A stretch of 57,555 bases of DNA. Origin: Actinomycetes bacterium (GTDB lineage: Bacteria; Actinomycetota; Coriobacteriia; WRKU01; WQUG01). The stretch covers positions 1 through 57,555 of the forward strand of contig JAISUC010000002.1 in assembly GCA_031272275.1 (NCBI GenBank), given 5' to 3'. This document shows positions 41,760 to 50,378 of this stretch, one piece after another. Numbering within the stretch: position 1 is the first letter of the stretch; every line of letters starts with the position of its first letter. Made by a program: the position numbers and the translations under genes. The notes below the pieces were generated by a model. It had not been told where the DNA came from. It saw nothing but the letters and a program-made list of their open reading frames with translations, and did no database searches.

Positions 41760-42443
41760 CTATTCTAACAAGTCCAACAAATCCGGGCGCACATCCCGCG
41801 TGCGCTGCACCGATTGTTCATATCTCCAGGCGTCTATTGCCGCATGGTTTCCCGACAGCAACACATCCGGCACCCGCTGCCCGCGAAACTCTGCGGGTCG
41901 GGTGTACTGCGGGTATTCCAACAGCCCCGCACTGAACGATTCGTCGGCGGCGCTGTCGGCATTTCCCAAAACACGGGGGAGCAACCGGGTCGTCGCATCC
42001 ACTATCACCAAGGCCGCAAGCTCTCCACCGGTCAAGACGTAGTCACCGATACTCATGCATTCGTCTGCCAAGGCATAGGCGCGCTCATCAAAGCCTTCAT
42101 AGCGCCCACACACCAACAGCAGCCGATCGCGGCCGGCATACTCTGCCGCCTTGTCCTGGTTGAAAACATTGCCGGTCGGTGTGGTGAACACCACGTGGGG
42201 CAGTCGCGAATCCATGGCCGCGATGTCCTCGATGGCGGGAACCAGTATATCGACCTTCATCACCATGCCGGGACCCCCACCATAGGGTGCATCGTCCACC
42301 GTGCGATGCAGATCATGCGTCCAATCACGCAGATCGTGAGCATAAAACTCCAGCGCACCCCGTTCCCGCGCGATACCCAGCATCGAATTGGCAACGATGG
42401 GCTCGAACAGTTCGGGAAATATGGACAGCACATCGATGCGCAT
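41760..42443 (-). CDS. trmD: tRNA (guanine37-N1)-methyltransferase
   Basis: A 227-residue SPOUT methyltransferase: MRIDVLSIFPELFEP, the DDAPYGGGPGMVMK loop, VCGRYEGFDERA and the SIGDYVLTGGELAALV trefoil knot. It methylates G37 next to the anticodon. The GGGGGAG-like DNA in TGGEL here is explained by the conserved protein motif, so it is not counted as a repeat. It lies 7 bases after rimM, the classic rpsP-rimM-trmD order. Confidence 0.97.
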   Translation of the reverse strand: MRIDVLSIFPELFEPIVANSMLGIARERGALEFYAHDLRDWTHDLHRTVDDAPYGGGPGMVMKVDILVPAIEDIAAMDSRLPHVVFTTPTGNVFNQDKAAEYAGRDRLLLVCGRYEGFDERAYALADECMSIGDYVLTGGELAALVIVDATTRLLPRVLGNADSAADESFSAGLLEYPQYTRPAEFRGQRVPDVLLSGNHAAIDAWRYEQSVQRTRDVRPDLLDLLE

Positions 42444-42450
42444 ACCGTAC

Positions 42451-43014
42451 CTAGTCGATCAGTCCCGGCAGCAGGGTCACGTACAGGGTGTCGGCAGTTT
42501 GCTTACCTATGACCGAGGGAATCACCGGAATCAGCACCTGCCCGAAAGGACCGTCGCTTACCACCAAGACATCGTTTGCCCCGGTTTCGAGAACGTCGGT
42601 CACCCGACCCAGGCTTCCGCGTTCGCCGTCAATGACGGTCAGACCCAATCGCGGGTCACGGTCCGGATCGAAATCGAGATCGGGCGCCTGAAGCAATTCG
42701 ACCGACAGCTCGTCGGGCAGATCACACGCTCGAGCCAACACATCCCGCCCCGCCAGTTCGCGTGCGGTGTCGGCGTCTGTGATGTTTGAGAAGGTCACAC
42801 GCCAGTTGCCGTCGGATTCCGGGCGTGCGCAGGAAATCGTTGCGCTGCGTTCGACGGTCAGCGGGGGCGGCACAATCCACAGCGGGACGGCATCAAGCCG
42901 GGAAAAAGAAATCCCGCCGCGCGGACGCAGCAGGACTTCACCATGAATGCCTCTGGCTTTCAGGATACGAGCGAGTGCAATGAAACGCGCAGACGCGTGC
43001 CCTGTGTTATCCAT
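42451..43014 (-). CDS. rimM: Ribosome maturation factor RimM
   Basis: A 187-residue protein with the RimM N-terminal domain (ALARILKARGIHGEVLLRP) and the PRC-barrel half (LGLTVIDGERGSLGRVTDVLETGANDVLVV, then VLIPVIPSVI). It assists 30S head assembly by acting with S19. It sits between khpA and trmD. Confidence 0.93.
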   Translation of the reverse strand: MDNTGHASARFIALARILKARGIHGEVLLRPRGGISFSRLDAVPLWIVPPPLTVERSATISCARPESDGNWRVTFSNITDADTARELAGRDVLARACDLPDELSVELLQAPDLDFDPDRDPRLGLTVIDGERGSLGRVTDVLETGANDVLVVSDGPFGQVLIPVIPSVIGKQTADTLYVTLLPGLID

Positions 43015-43037
43015 AACACCTAGGCGACGAGTCGTCG

Positions 43038-43298
43038 TCAGCCTTCGACATCGATGTCTACGAAAACGGAGGGCGTACCGACACTTGCGCGTGCAAGCGT
43101 ACGTATGGACTTTATGGTTCGACCACCGCGACCGATGATCTTTCCGACATCGTCAGGGTCTGCCTGGATGACCAGTTTGATGTTGTTTTCCGCCGTCTGG
43201 GACTCGATCCGGACGGATTCGGGAACATCAACCAGCGCATCGACGACGTAGCGGACCAGCTCCTCAATCGCGGCGGTGCTGGCTGCAAGGTCCGGCAT
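43038..43298 (-). CDS. khpA: KH-domain RNA-binding protein KhpA
   Basis: An 86-residue single KH-domain protein with the nucleic acid loop GKIIGRGGRTIKSIR. Such KhpA/YlqC proteins pair with KhpB (EloR) to bind RNA and affect cell elongation in Firmicutes. It lies 3 bases after rpsP, a common position. Confidence 0.9.
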   Translation of the reverse strand: MPDLAASTAAIEELVRYVVDALVDVPESVRIESQTAENNIKLVIQADPDDVGKIIGRGGRTIKSIRTLARASVGTPSVFVDIDVEG

Positions 43299-43301
43299 TG
43301 T

Positions 43302-43769
43302 TTACTCCTCAGCCGGCTCTGCGGCCTGGGCGGACTCGTCGACAGCCGCTTCCTCGGCGGGCGCAGCGGCGTCCTCAGCGGGAGCCTCTGCAGCCGCGGC
43401 GGCCTCTTCAGCGGCCTGCGCAGCTGCTTCCTCGGCGGCCTTCTTCGCCTCTTCGGCAGCCTGCTTCTCGGCCTCGGCCTTGGCGGCGGCACGCTTCGAG
43501 ATTTTCTCCTTGGTGGGGACGAGCTCTTTTTCGCCCTTGGCTATGGCGATGATCTTTGCGGCAGCCTCGGTCGGCTGGGCTCCCTGTGCAACCCATTTGT
43601 CCACCGCTTCGATATCCAGCTCGACCTGCAGCGGGTTTTGACGCGGGTTGTAGCGACCGACGATCTGAATGAACCGGCCGTTACGAGGGCTGCGCGAGTC
43701 GCTTACGACCACACGGTAGTAGGGCGCTTTTTTGGCGCCGTGACGCGCCAGTCTGATCTTAACGGACAA
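43302..43769 (-). CDS. rpsP: Small ribosomal subunit protein bS16 with long Ala/Glu tail
   Basis: The S16 core is normal ([34 protein letters not shown], then about 85 residues). A C-terminal extension of about 70 residues follows, made of Ala/Glu/Lys ([19 protein letters not shown]), likely helical then disordered. Long S16 tails are known in some actinobacteria. It is the first gene of the rpsP-khpA-rimM-trmD-lepB run; ffh, its frequent neighbour, is absent here. Confidence 0.95.
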   Translation of the reverse strand: MSVKIRLARHGAKKAPYYRVVVSDSRSPRNGRFIQIVGRYNPRQNPLQVELDIEAVDKWVAQGAQPTEAAAKIIAIAKGEKELVPTKEKISKRAAAKAEAEKQAAEEAKKAAEEAAAQAAEEAAAAAEAPAEDAAAPAEEAAVDESAQAAEPAEE

Positions 43770-43897
43770 GGTGTACTCCTTACGTGTGTAGCGGTCCGCC
43801 TGTTGCGCGACCGCAGGAAAACAGACAAACTAAAATACTACAACAAGTTCGCCCGTTTCGGCAAGAGTCATTAAACCGAAACCGAATCATTTTTTGC

Positions 43898-45409
43898 TCA
43901 TTTTTTGCTGAACAGCCTGGGCGTCAACAGCGGCGTCGAGGGTTTCTCCCCTTCCAGCACGCAGGCGACCTCCAGCGCATCCAAGGTGTTATCCGCGATA
44001 AAGCGCACCTCCTTGCCGGTTTCGGCCTTGATCACCGCCGCCAGGTTGACACCCGGTCCCGTACAGTACGCATAGGTTTCGTCGTTTAACGCAAACAGGA
44101 AACTGCGCGCGCGACTGGCATGCACGTAGCTGCGGATCTCGCGCTCGACCGCGATCTTGCGCGTCGTTCCGGTCATACGTCTGCCGGTGCCGGCACACCA
44201 GGGACAGATCTCGGTCATGGTCTCGAACAGACCGTCGCCGGTGTTTTTGCGTGTGATTTCAACCAGCCCCAGACTGTCCAACCCCACGAGCTTAGTCCGC
44301 GTATGGTCGCGTTCCAACTCCGCCGCCAGACGCGCCATCAGCCGTTCCTTGCTGGAATCGAGCTCCATATCGATGAAGTCGATGATGATGATCCCGCCCA
44401 AATCACGCAAGCGCAGCTGACGCACCGCCTCGTGCGCGGCCTCCAGGTTGGTTTTCAGCAGCGTTTCTTCCAGGTTGCGTCTGCCCACATAGCTGCCGGT
44501 GTTCACGTCTATCGTGATCAGGGCCTCGGTCTTATCAATCACCAGAAAGCCCCCGCTGGGCAGCGGAGCCTCGCGCTTGAAGGACTGCCCGATTTGCTCT
44601 TTCAGGTTGCCCGTTTCCAGCAGCGGCGTCGTTTTGTCCTTGTAGATGTGCACGCGCTTTTGCAGTGCCGGCGCGGACCTGCGGATAAACGCCGCGACCT
44701 TGTCATACACCGGTTTTCCCTCGATGGTCAGCGAATCGAACGCAGCAGAAAACATATCCCGCACACAGCGCATCGCCAAATCGACCTCGGCATACAAAAT
44801 ATCGGGGGCGACGACCTCACGCGACTGTTTTTCCACGCGCCGCCACACCCGCGTCAAAAATCCCAGATCCCCGATGATATCGGCTTCGTCGGCATCGGCG
44901 CATGCCGTGCGTGCAATCGCGCCCAACTCTTCGGGTAGCTCGCGCGCCATCAGCTCCAGCAGGTGCACGCGCCGCTCCCCCTCGATTTTCTTCGATACCG
45001 CGCGCCGGGGATTGCACGGCGTCAGCACCAAAAACCGACCCGGAATGGACAGCGCCATCGACACACGTGCGCCTTTGGTCCCCATAGCATCACGCGTCAC
45101 CTGAACCATGATTTTTTGCCCGACGTTCACGGCCCCGCCGATCGATTCCGCACGCCCATCCCCATCGCGCGTGCGCACATCATCGACGTACAAATAGGCG
45201 TTTTTCTCCAAGCCGATGTCGACAAACGCCGCCTGCATTCCCGGCAAGACATCGGTGACCTTGCCCAGGTAAATGTTGCCGACGACCGAATGCCGCGCAC
45301 GTTCGACATAGAGCTCGACCAGCTCTTTGTTCTCGACGATCGCGACCCGGGTTTCGTTGACATCGTGCGATATCAGCATCTCGCGCCGGACGTCTTTGTC
45401 CGCTGCCAT
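43898..45409 (-). CDS. rng: Ribonuclease E/G family protein
   Basis: About 503 residues. S1-like domain at the start (VGNIYLGKVTDVLPGMQAAFVDIGLEKNAYL), the catalytic DNase-I-like core with EALITIDVNTGSYVGRRNLEET and GGIIIIDFIDM, and the zinc-link CPWCAGTGRRM, all typical of RNase G/E. It cleaves single-stranded RNA in rRNA processing and mRNA decay. The ATG at 45409 has a GGGAGG site. It follows DUF2344 and the TIGR03960 gene on the same strand, a grouping common in actinobacteria. Confidence 0.94.
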   Translation of the reverse strand: MAADKDVRREMLISHDVNETRVAIVENKELVELYVERARHSVVGNIYLGKVTDVLPGMQAAFVDIGLEKNAYLYVDDVRTRDGDGRAESIGGAVNVGQKIMVQVTRDAMGTKGARVSMALSIPGRFLVLTPCNPRRAVSKKIEGERRVHLLELMARELPEELGAIARTACADADEADIIGDLGFLTRVWRRVEKQSREVVAPDILYAEVDLAMRCVRDMFSAAFDSLTIEGKPVYDKVAAFIRRSAPALQKRVHIYKDKTTPLLETGNLKEQIGQSFKREAPLPSGGFLVIDKTEALITIDVNTGSYVGRRNLEETLLKTNLEAAHEAVRQLRLRDLGGIIIIDFIDMELDSSKERLMARLAAELERDHTRTKLVGLDSLGLVEITRKNTGDGLFETMTEICPWCAGTGRRMTGTTRKIAVEREIRSYVHASRARSFLFALNDETYAYCTGPGVNLAAVIKAETGKEVRFIADNTLDALEVACVLEGEKPSTPLLTPRLFSKK

Positions 45410-45443
45410 GCGTACCTCCCGCAACCGATTCCGTCACCGGAAT

Positions 45444-46307
45444 CTACAAAGGTGGGCGCACGCCGTCCTGTTCGGTCATGAACAATCCGACACGCGTCAA
45501 CCGATACGGTGGGGTTTCCAACTGCAATTGCGCGAACACCGCCTGAATCAGCACATCGGGCCGCAAAGAGCCCTGAGGGGATATCCGCAGGTCGAAAGTC
45601 GCTTCCAGCGTATCTTCCAACCGGCTGACCTGTACATCGTTCGGGATACACAGGCGCGGATCGAAAACTTTGGTCTTGCCTTTGTGGCTGACTGACAGTG
45701 CCTCTTGCGATCGCACAGCGGCAAACCCCGCTGCCAAACACTCCGCCGACAATTCCCGTGTCGACGCCTTTCCTTCACGTGCGACGTGCCATCCTTCATC
45801 TGTTCGTGCATCTCCAACAACATCTATGTCAAACCCTGCGGGTAATATGGGGGAGTGCGTCCCGTCGCCGTCTGTGTCCGGACGGTCGGCACCGTCAGCC
45901 CCCAATCGCGGTCCCGCCAAGGGTGTTATGCCGATTGTAAGTAGTCTAACACGGAATCGCTGCAGGTCAAGCACTGCGTTCAAAGACGCGTCTTTGCCGT
46001 TGACGTAGCCTGCCCGCAGAAACGGCAACACCGCAGTTTGTACCGCCTGCAGCCGTGCCAAAGCCACGTTCGCAGGCACGTATTCGGTCAGGCTGACATC
46101 CAGATATTCGGCATCCGACCCCACGCCGACACCCAGCGCAGGTCCCAGCGCGATGCGCATGTGCGGGTTGAATCCGCAGGTCACGGCAAAGGGCAGCCCT
46201 GAACGCCGTATGGCACGCGTCAATGCACGCAAGACCTCCAGGTGTGACAGATAGCTGCCGCGACCGGCCTTTGCGTAGCACAGTCGCAGACGAAAATCAG
46301 CGCTCAT
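45444..46307 (-). CDS. DUF2344 (TIGR03936) protein
   Basis: A 287-residue protein of the radical-SAM-linked family TIGR03936/DUF2344: RLRLCYAKAGRGSYLSHLEVLRALTRAIRRSGLPFAVTCGFNPHMRIALGPAL near the N-terminus. In many genomes it is fused or adjacent to the TIGR03960 radical SAM protein; here they overlap by 11 bases. A loop about two fifths along carries DGTHSP, encoded by the GGGGGAGTGCGTCCCG repeat at 45849-45864, in what looks like a non-conserved insert. Confidence 0.88.
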   Translation of the reverse strand: MSADFRLRLCYAKAGRGSYLSHLEVLRALTRAIRRSGLPFAVTCGFNPHMRIALGPALGVGVGSDAEYLDVSLTEYVPANVALARLQAVQTAVLPFLRAGYVNGKDASLNAVLDLQRFRVRLLTIGITPLAGPRLGADGADRPDTDGDGTHSPILPAGFDIDVVGDARTDEGWHVAREGKASTRELSAECLAAGFAAVRSQEALSVSHKGKTKVFDPRLCIPNDVQVSRLEDTLEATFDLRISPQGSLRPDVLIQAVFAQLQLETPPYRLTRVGLFMTEQDGVRPPL

Positions 46308-48111
46308 GGACGGTCACCACCCGTGCTTCCAGATTCGCGCACGCCCCGCAGCCGCTGCAGGTTCCCTGCGAACAGTCCGACAGGGTCTGCCCCGCACGGG
46401 CGCGGTCCCATTCCGCGTGCAACCAACGCGGGCTCACCCCGGTGCTGATATGGTCCCAGGGCAAAGCGGCATCCGGATCGCGTTCGGCGCGCAGCTTTTC
46501 GGCGTCGATGCCGCCTGCAGCCAACTGCTGCTCCCACACGTCCGCCTCGAATCCATCCGGCCAGGCAGCGGCCCGGCTTGCGCGCCAGACCTGTTCGATT
46601 ACGGGTGCCAGATCGCGACTGCCCCGCGCCAGCAGTCCCTCCACGTGGCTTTCTGCCGCCTCGTGCCAGTTCAGCCGTATCCCCTTGCGGGGGACCCGGT
46701 CGCGCAGAATCTGCTGGCGGCGTTCGATTTCAGGCAGGGACAATTGCTGTGCCCACTGAAAGGGCGTGTGCGCTTTCGGGACAAAGGTGGACACGCTGAC
46801 CGTCAGCTGGACCACCGATGAGTTCCCGTGCTCATCACGACGGTGACGCAGATAGCGCATTAGACGTGCGCACAGCTCACCGATTTCAGCGACATCTTCG
46901 TCGGTTTCGGTGGGCAGCCCGATCATAAAATAGAGCTTTACCCGTTGCCAGCCGCAGTCCTGGGCATATCCGATGGTCTCGAACAATTGCTGCTCGCTGA
47001 CGTTTTTGTTGATGACATCGCGCAGACGCTGACTGCCGGCCTCGGGCGCGAAGGTAAGTCCCGTCTTTTTGCCGCCGGCCGCCAGAATGCGCGCCAAATC
47101 CACACTGAAATTATCCACACGCAACGACGGGATCGAAACCGCCACACCGCTGCCCTCGAATCGGCGCTTCAGGCGCTGCAGCACGCTCGCGATATCCGAA
47201 TAGTCACTGGTCGAAAGCGAGGTCAGCGACACCTCGTCGTAACCGGTTGCCTGGATCCCGCGCACCGCCGCCGTGACCAAGGCGTCAGGTTGCCGTTCCC
47301 GAACGGGGCGATACAGGATGCCGGCCTGACAGAATCGGCAACCCCGCGTACAGCCGCGCTGCAGCTCTATGGTCAATCGGTCATGGATGGTCTCGGCAAA
47401 GGGGACCACGGGACATGCCGGCACCGGGGTCAGGGCAAAATCGCGGACGATACGGCGCGTAATCACCGTGCGTCCGTCGTGCAGGGACGGCACATAGATA
47501 CCGGGGACGGCAGCGAGCGCCGCCAAACGTTTCGCGCGCGTGGGCACTGACAATGCGGCGACTATTTCAGATAATGCGGCTTCGGCCTCTCCGATAAAGA
47601 ACGCATCGAAAAAGTCGGCAACCGGCATGGGGTTGTATGCCCCGGGACCTCCGCCCAAAATGATGGGGTCATCCGGGGATCGATGCTTCGCACGCAGCGG
47701 AATCCCGGACAAATCCAGAACCTCCAAGACCGCAGGAAAGCTCAGCTCATAGGGCAGCGTGATGCCCAGTACATCCAAATCACGCACCGGGCGCGCGTCC
47801 TCGAGTGTCCACAGCGGTACGTCGTGTGCACGCAGGGCTGCCGCCATATCGGGTGCCGGCAGGTAGGTCCGCAGCGGCAGGCATCCGGCCAGCTGACGCA
47901 GACCCGCATAGAGTATCTGGAGTGCCTGGTTGGATTGCCCCAGCTCATAGGGCGCCGGATAGCAGAGGCCGAAACGCAGCTGCGTGCCTGATGCGGAATC
48001 GGTACCTGCCGAGTTGTCGGCCCGCACTCCGTATTCACCGTTCGTATAGCGGCTGGGGCGCTCTACCTGCGCCAACAGCGGTTCAATGCGCGGCCACAGC
48101 GATTCAGACAT
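46297..48111 (-). CDS. TIGR03960 family B12-binding radical SAM protein
   Basis: About 604 residues from the start MSESLWPRIEPLL. The N-terminal half has a B12-binding-like fold (LDVLGITLPYELSF, DDPIILGGGPGAYNP) and the radical SAM cluster motif is CTRGCRFC, followed by GITSL-like TSLSTSDYSD and AGSQRLR. The C-terminal end has an extra cysteine group CSQGTCSGCGAC that could hold a second cluster. The reaction is not known. It overlaps DUF2344 downstream and DUF697 upstream. Confidence 0.9.
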   Translation of the reverse strand: MSESLWPRIEPLLAQVERPSRYTNGEYGVRADNSAGTDSASGTQLRFGLCYPAPYELGQSNQALQILYAGLRQLAGCLPLRTYLPAPDMAAALRAHDVPLWTLEDARPVRDLDVLGITLPYELSFPAVLEVLDLSGIPLRAKHRSPDDPIILGGGPGAYNPMPVADFFDAFFIGEAEAALSEIVAALSVPTRAKRLAALAAVPGIYVPSLHDGRTVITRRIVRDFALTPVPACPVVPFAETIHDRLTIELQRGCTRGCRFCQAGILYRPVRERQPDALVTAAVRGIQATGYDEVSLTSLSTSDYSDIASVLQRLKRRFEGSGVAVSIPSLRVDNFSVDLARILAAGGKKTGLTFAPEAGSQRLRDVINKNVSEQQLFETIGYAQDCGWQRVKLYFMIGLPTETDEDVAEIGELCARLMRYLRHRRDEHGNSSVVQLTVSVSTFVPKAHTPFQWAQQLSLPEIERRQQILRDRVPRKGIRLNWHEAAESHVEGLLARGSRDLAPVIEQVWRASRAAAWPDGFEADVWEQQLAAGGIDAEKLRAERDPDAALPWDHISTGVSPRWLHAEWDRARAGQTLSDCSQGTCSGCGACANLEARVVTVHER

Positions 48112-49003
48112 AGGTGACCGAACGTCCCTTGAACAGCCGTGTGCCGCCGTCCTTGACCTTACCGTACAGTCCCGCCAGCAACCGGTCGGTGTCATTCCCG
48201 CGTTCATAGTACGCCAAAAGCCCCCGGCCCAAGGCCCAGGTCGACGTGAACCCGACGGCCGCGCGGGTAATCCAGCTGATCTGCGGGACGGCCGACACCA
48301 ACAGGCGGGCCACCGCACGCGAGGCGAAGGCAGAGCACGTCACGACGGCGACCTCGGCCGCACGTCCCGCTGACAGTGACTGCCCATAGATAAAGGACAA
48401 CTGCAGCGTCATGCGCGCCGTGGTCAGCGTCATCACCGGCAAATCCGCGCCCGGGATGAATCCGATCAGGCCGATGACCGCGTTTTGCTGCGCGGCCGAA
48501 AGGATGGTGCCGCGCGCAAGCTCATCGCGCATCCATGCGAAATCGGCGGCCAGTGCTTGGCGATGCGCCGGCAGCCGGTCTGCACACCAGGCGGCAATGT
48601 GTGCGGGGAGCGTTTCGGGGTGCCGGGCACTGAGGACGTCCAGAATCGACATGCCATAGGAGCGCGCCCAGTCCTGACGAAGCCCCGCCTGTCCAATCAG
48701 CAGCAGCGGCACCTGCAGGCGCGCGGCCGCATCCACGATGTCATGTGCCAGGTCGTCGGCGGCAAGGACCGCAATAATCGCGTCATAAGAAACTCGGTCG
48801 CCGAGCTCACACTCCCCCGTCAAAACATGCACGTAGACGCGGGCAGTTGCGGCAGCAGGAATGAAGAGTTCGGTCAACCGGTCCACCAGCGCGTCTGTGA
48901 TGCGCGGGTCCAGGAATATCCCGAGCTTGAGTGTTTTGCTGCGGCTGCCAATCAGGCTGCGCGCCGATTTGAACAGGTCGAGCGGATTATAGGGCAGCTT
49001 CAT
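48104..49003 (-). CDS. DUF697 family protein
   Basis: A 299-residue protein with two or three C-terminal hydrophobic segments: AVIGLIGFIPGADLPVMTLTTARMTLQLSFIYGQSL and ARLLVSAVPQISWITRAAVGFTSTWALGRGLLAYYERG, the pattern of DUF697 (YcjF-like). In other bacteria such domains are often fused to a GTPase; here the N-terminal half (LKLGIFLDPRITDALVDRLTE, ANDIVDAA-type Rossmann pattern) shows no P-loop. It overlaps rodA and the radical SAM gene, so it is embedded in the cell-shape operon. A GGGGGAGTGTGAGCTC hairpin word lies in it (minus strand of 48803-48817), encoding GECELG. Confidence 0.7.
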   Translation of the reverse strand: MKLPYNPLDLFKSARSLIGSRSKTLKLGIFLDPRITDALVDRLTELFIPAAATARVYVHVLTGECELGDRVSYDAIIAVLAADDLAHDIVDAAARLQVPLLLIGQAGLRQDWARSYGMSILDVLSARHPETLPAHIAAWCADRLPAHRQALAADFAWMRDELARGTILSAAQQNAVIGLIGFIPGADLPVMTLTTARMTLQLSFIYGQSLSAGRAAEVAVVTCSAFASRAVARLLVSAVPQISWITRAAVGFTSTWALGRGLLAYYERGNDTDRLLAGLYGKVKDGGTRLFKGRSVTYV

Positions 49004-50378
49004 CGAAGGCTCCTTTCATGACGCTTTGGTACGGTCGGTGCCGCCAAATCGACAGTAACACACCTGCGGCTGCCAGGTTGGTAATCATGAAAGATGATCC
49101 GTAGCTCATGAACGGCAACGGGATGCCCGTAATGGGCATGACACCCATCGTCATCCCGGCGTTTTCGAGAATCTGAAAGACCCACATGCCGGTGATGCCT
49201 GCCGTAATCAGCGTTCCGTACAGGTCCGAGGACGCCCGCGCGATGGAAAGCGCCACCAAGAGCAGCGCCAGATAGAGCGCCATCAGCGCCACGCAGCCGA
49301 CGAATCCGGTTTCCTCGCCCAGTACGCTAAAGATGAAGTCGGTGGAGCGTTCGGGCAGGAAGTTCAGGTTGGATTGTGTGCCGGCGCCGAGCCCCTTGCC
49401 TTTGAGTTCGCCCGACCCGATGGCGATTTTGGACTGTTTCAGGTTGTAGCTGGCGCCTTTGGTGTCAGCCTCGGGATTGATGAATCCGGTCAGGCGTTCC
49501 AGCTGGTATTTTTTGAGTATTTTGTATTCGTCCTTTTCGGCGTCATAAGTGAATGTGTTAACCCAGAAAATCAGGGCGATGGCGGCTGCCCCGGCACCGA
49601 TGAGCCCCAACAGCAGACGCATTCGGACGCCGCCGACCAGAAGTATCGCGAGCATGATCACGATGAAAACCAGGCCCGTGCCCAGATCGGGCTGCACCAT
49701 GATGGCGACGAAGGGGATGAGCGACAGCCCCACGACTTTGAGGAAACTGCGCCAGTCGTTCAGTTCACCGTCGTAGTTCGCGACGATCGCCGCCAGCAAC
49801 AGAATAGTGATGAGTTTCGCCGGTTCGGACGGTTGAAACAGGTTTTGGTTTCCGATGGCAAGCCATGACCAGGCGCCGTTCACATATTTTCCGATGCCGG
49901 GTATACGGGGACTCACAATCAACAACACGTCTAGGATGAAGAGGGGGATCACCCAGTCCTTGAGCTTGCGGTAATCCCAAATCCAAAAGACGACTAGGCC
50001 CACCAGCCCGATGCCGATGCCCAAGAGCTGGCGTTTGAAGCTGCTGTCGGCGTGCACCGCCGTGCGCAAAAACGCCGCGCCGAATACGAGGAGCGCTATC
50101 AGCACCGCCACCAGCACCGGGTTTACCCAGCGCTCGAAGCCGGCGCGCAGACCCGCGATTCCGCCGGGGCCGGGCGTCGTGCGCTGTGCGATGGGGGTGC
50201 CGCCCAGCTTGGGCGGTGTGCTATGCGGCGTGACCGGCTTTCCCAGGCTGCCGCGCGCAGGTAAGGTCAGGCGCGAGGACGCACGCTTGCTGTCGAGACC
50301 CGTGCGTACGGCACGCGCACCTCGACCCAGCCCGGTGCGGACGCGGAGCTTAGAACGAGTTGTCGACCGCGTTGACAT
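48987..50378 (-). CDS. rodA: Rod-shape determining glycosyltransferase RodA
   Basis: About 463 residues of SEDS family, ten membrane segments. Signatures: FQPSEPAKL, MVQPDLGTGLVF, FIFSVLGEETGF and GIPLPFMSYGSSFMITN. It polymerises lipid II with PBP2. Ahead of the first membrane segment is a basic, Pro/Thr-rich extension of about 70 residues (SKRASSRLTLPARGSLGK), unusual for RodA. The start overlaps the mrdA end by 29 bases. Confidence 0.94.
   Translation of the reverse strand: MSTRSTTRSKLRVRTGLGRGARAVRTGLDSKRASSRLTLPARGSLGKPVTPHSTPPKLGGTPIAQRTTPGPGGIAGLRAGFERWVNPVLVAVLIALLVFGAAFLRTAVHADSSFKRQLLGIGIGLVGLVVFWIWDYRKLKDWVIPLFILDVLLIVSPRIPGIGKYVNGAWSWLAIGNQNLFQPSEPAKLITILLLAAIVANYDGELNDWRSFLKVVGLSLIPFVAIMVQPDLGTGLVFIVIMLAILLVGGVRMRLLLGLIGAGAAAIALIFWVNTFTYDAEKDEYKILKKYQLERLTGFINPEADTKGASYNLKQSKIAIGSGELKGKGLGAGTQSNLNFLPERSTDFIFSVLGEETGFVGCVALMALYLALLLVALSIARASSDLYGTLITAGITGMWVFQILENAGMTMGVMPITGIPLPFMSYGSSFMITNLAAAGVLLSIWRHRPYQSVMKGAFDEAAL

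Noticed and set aside
42010..42040. GGTGGAGAGCTTGC word in trmD
   Set aside because: It encodes the conserved TGGELAALV segment of TrmD.
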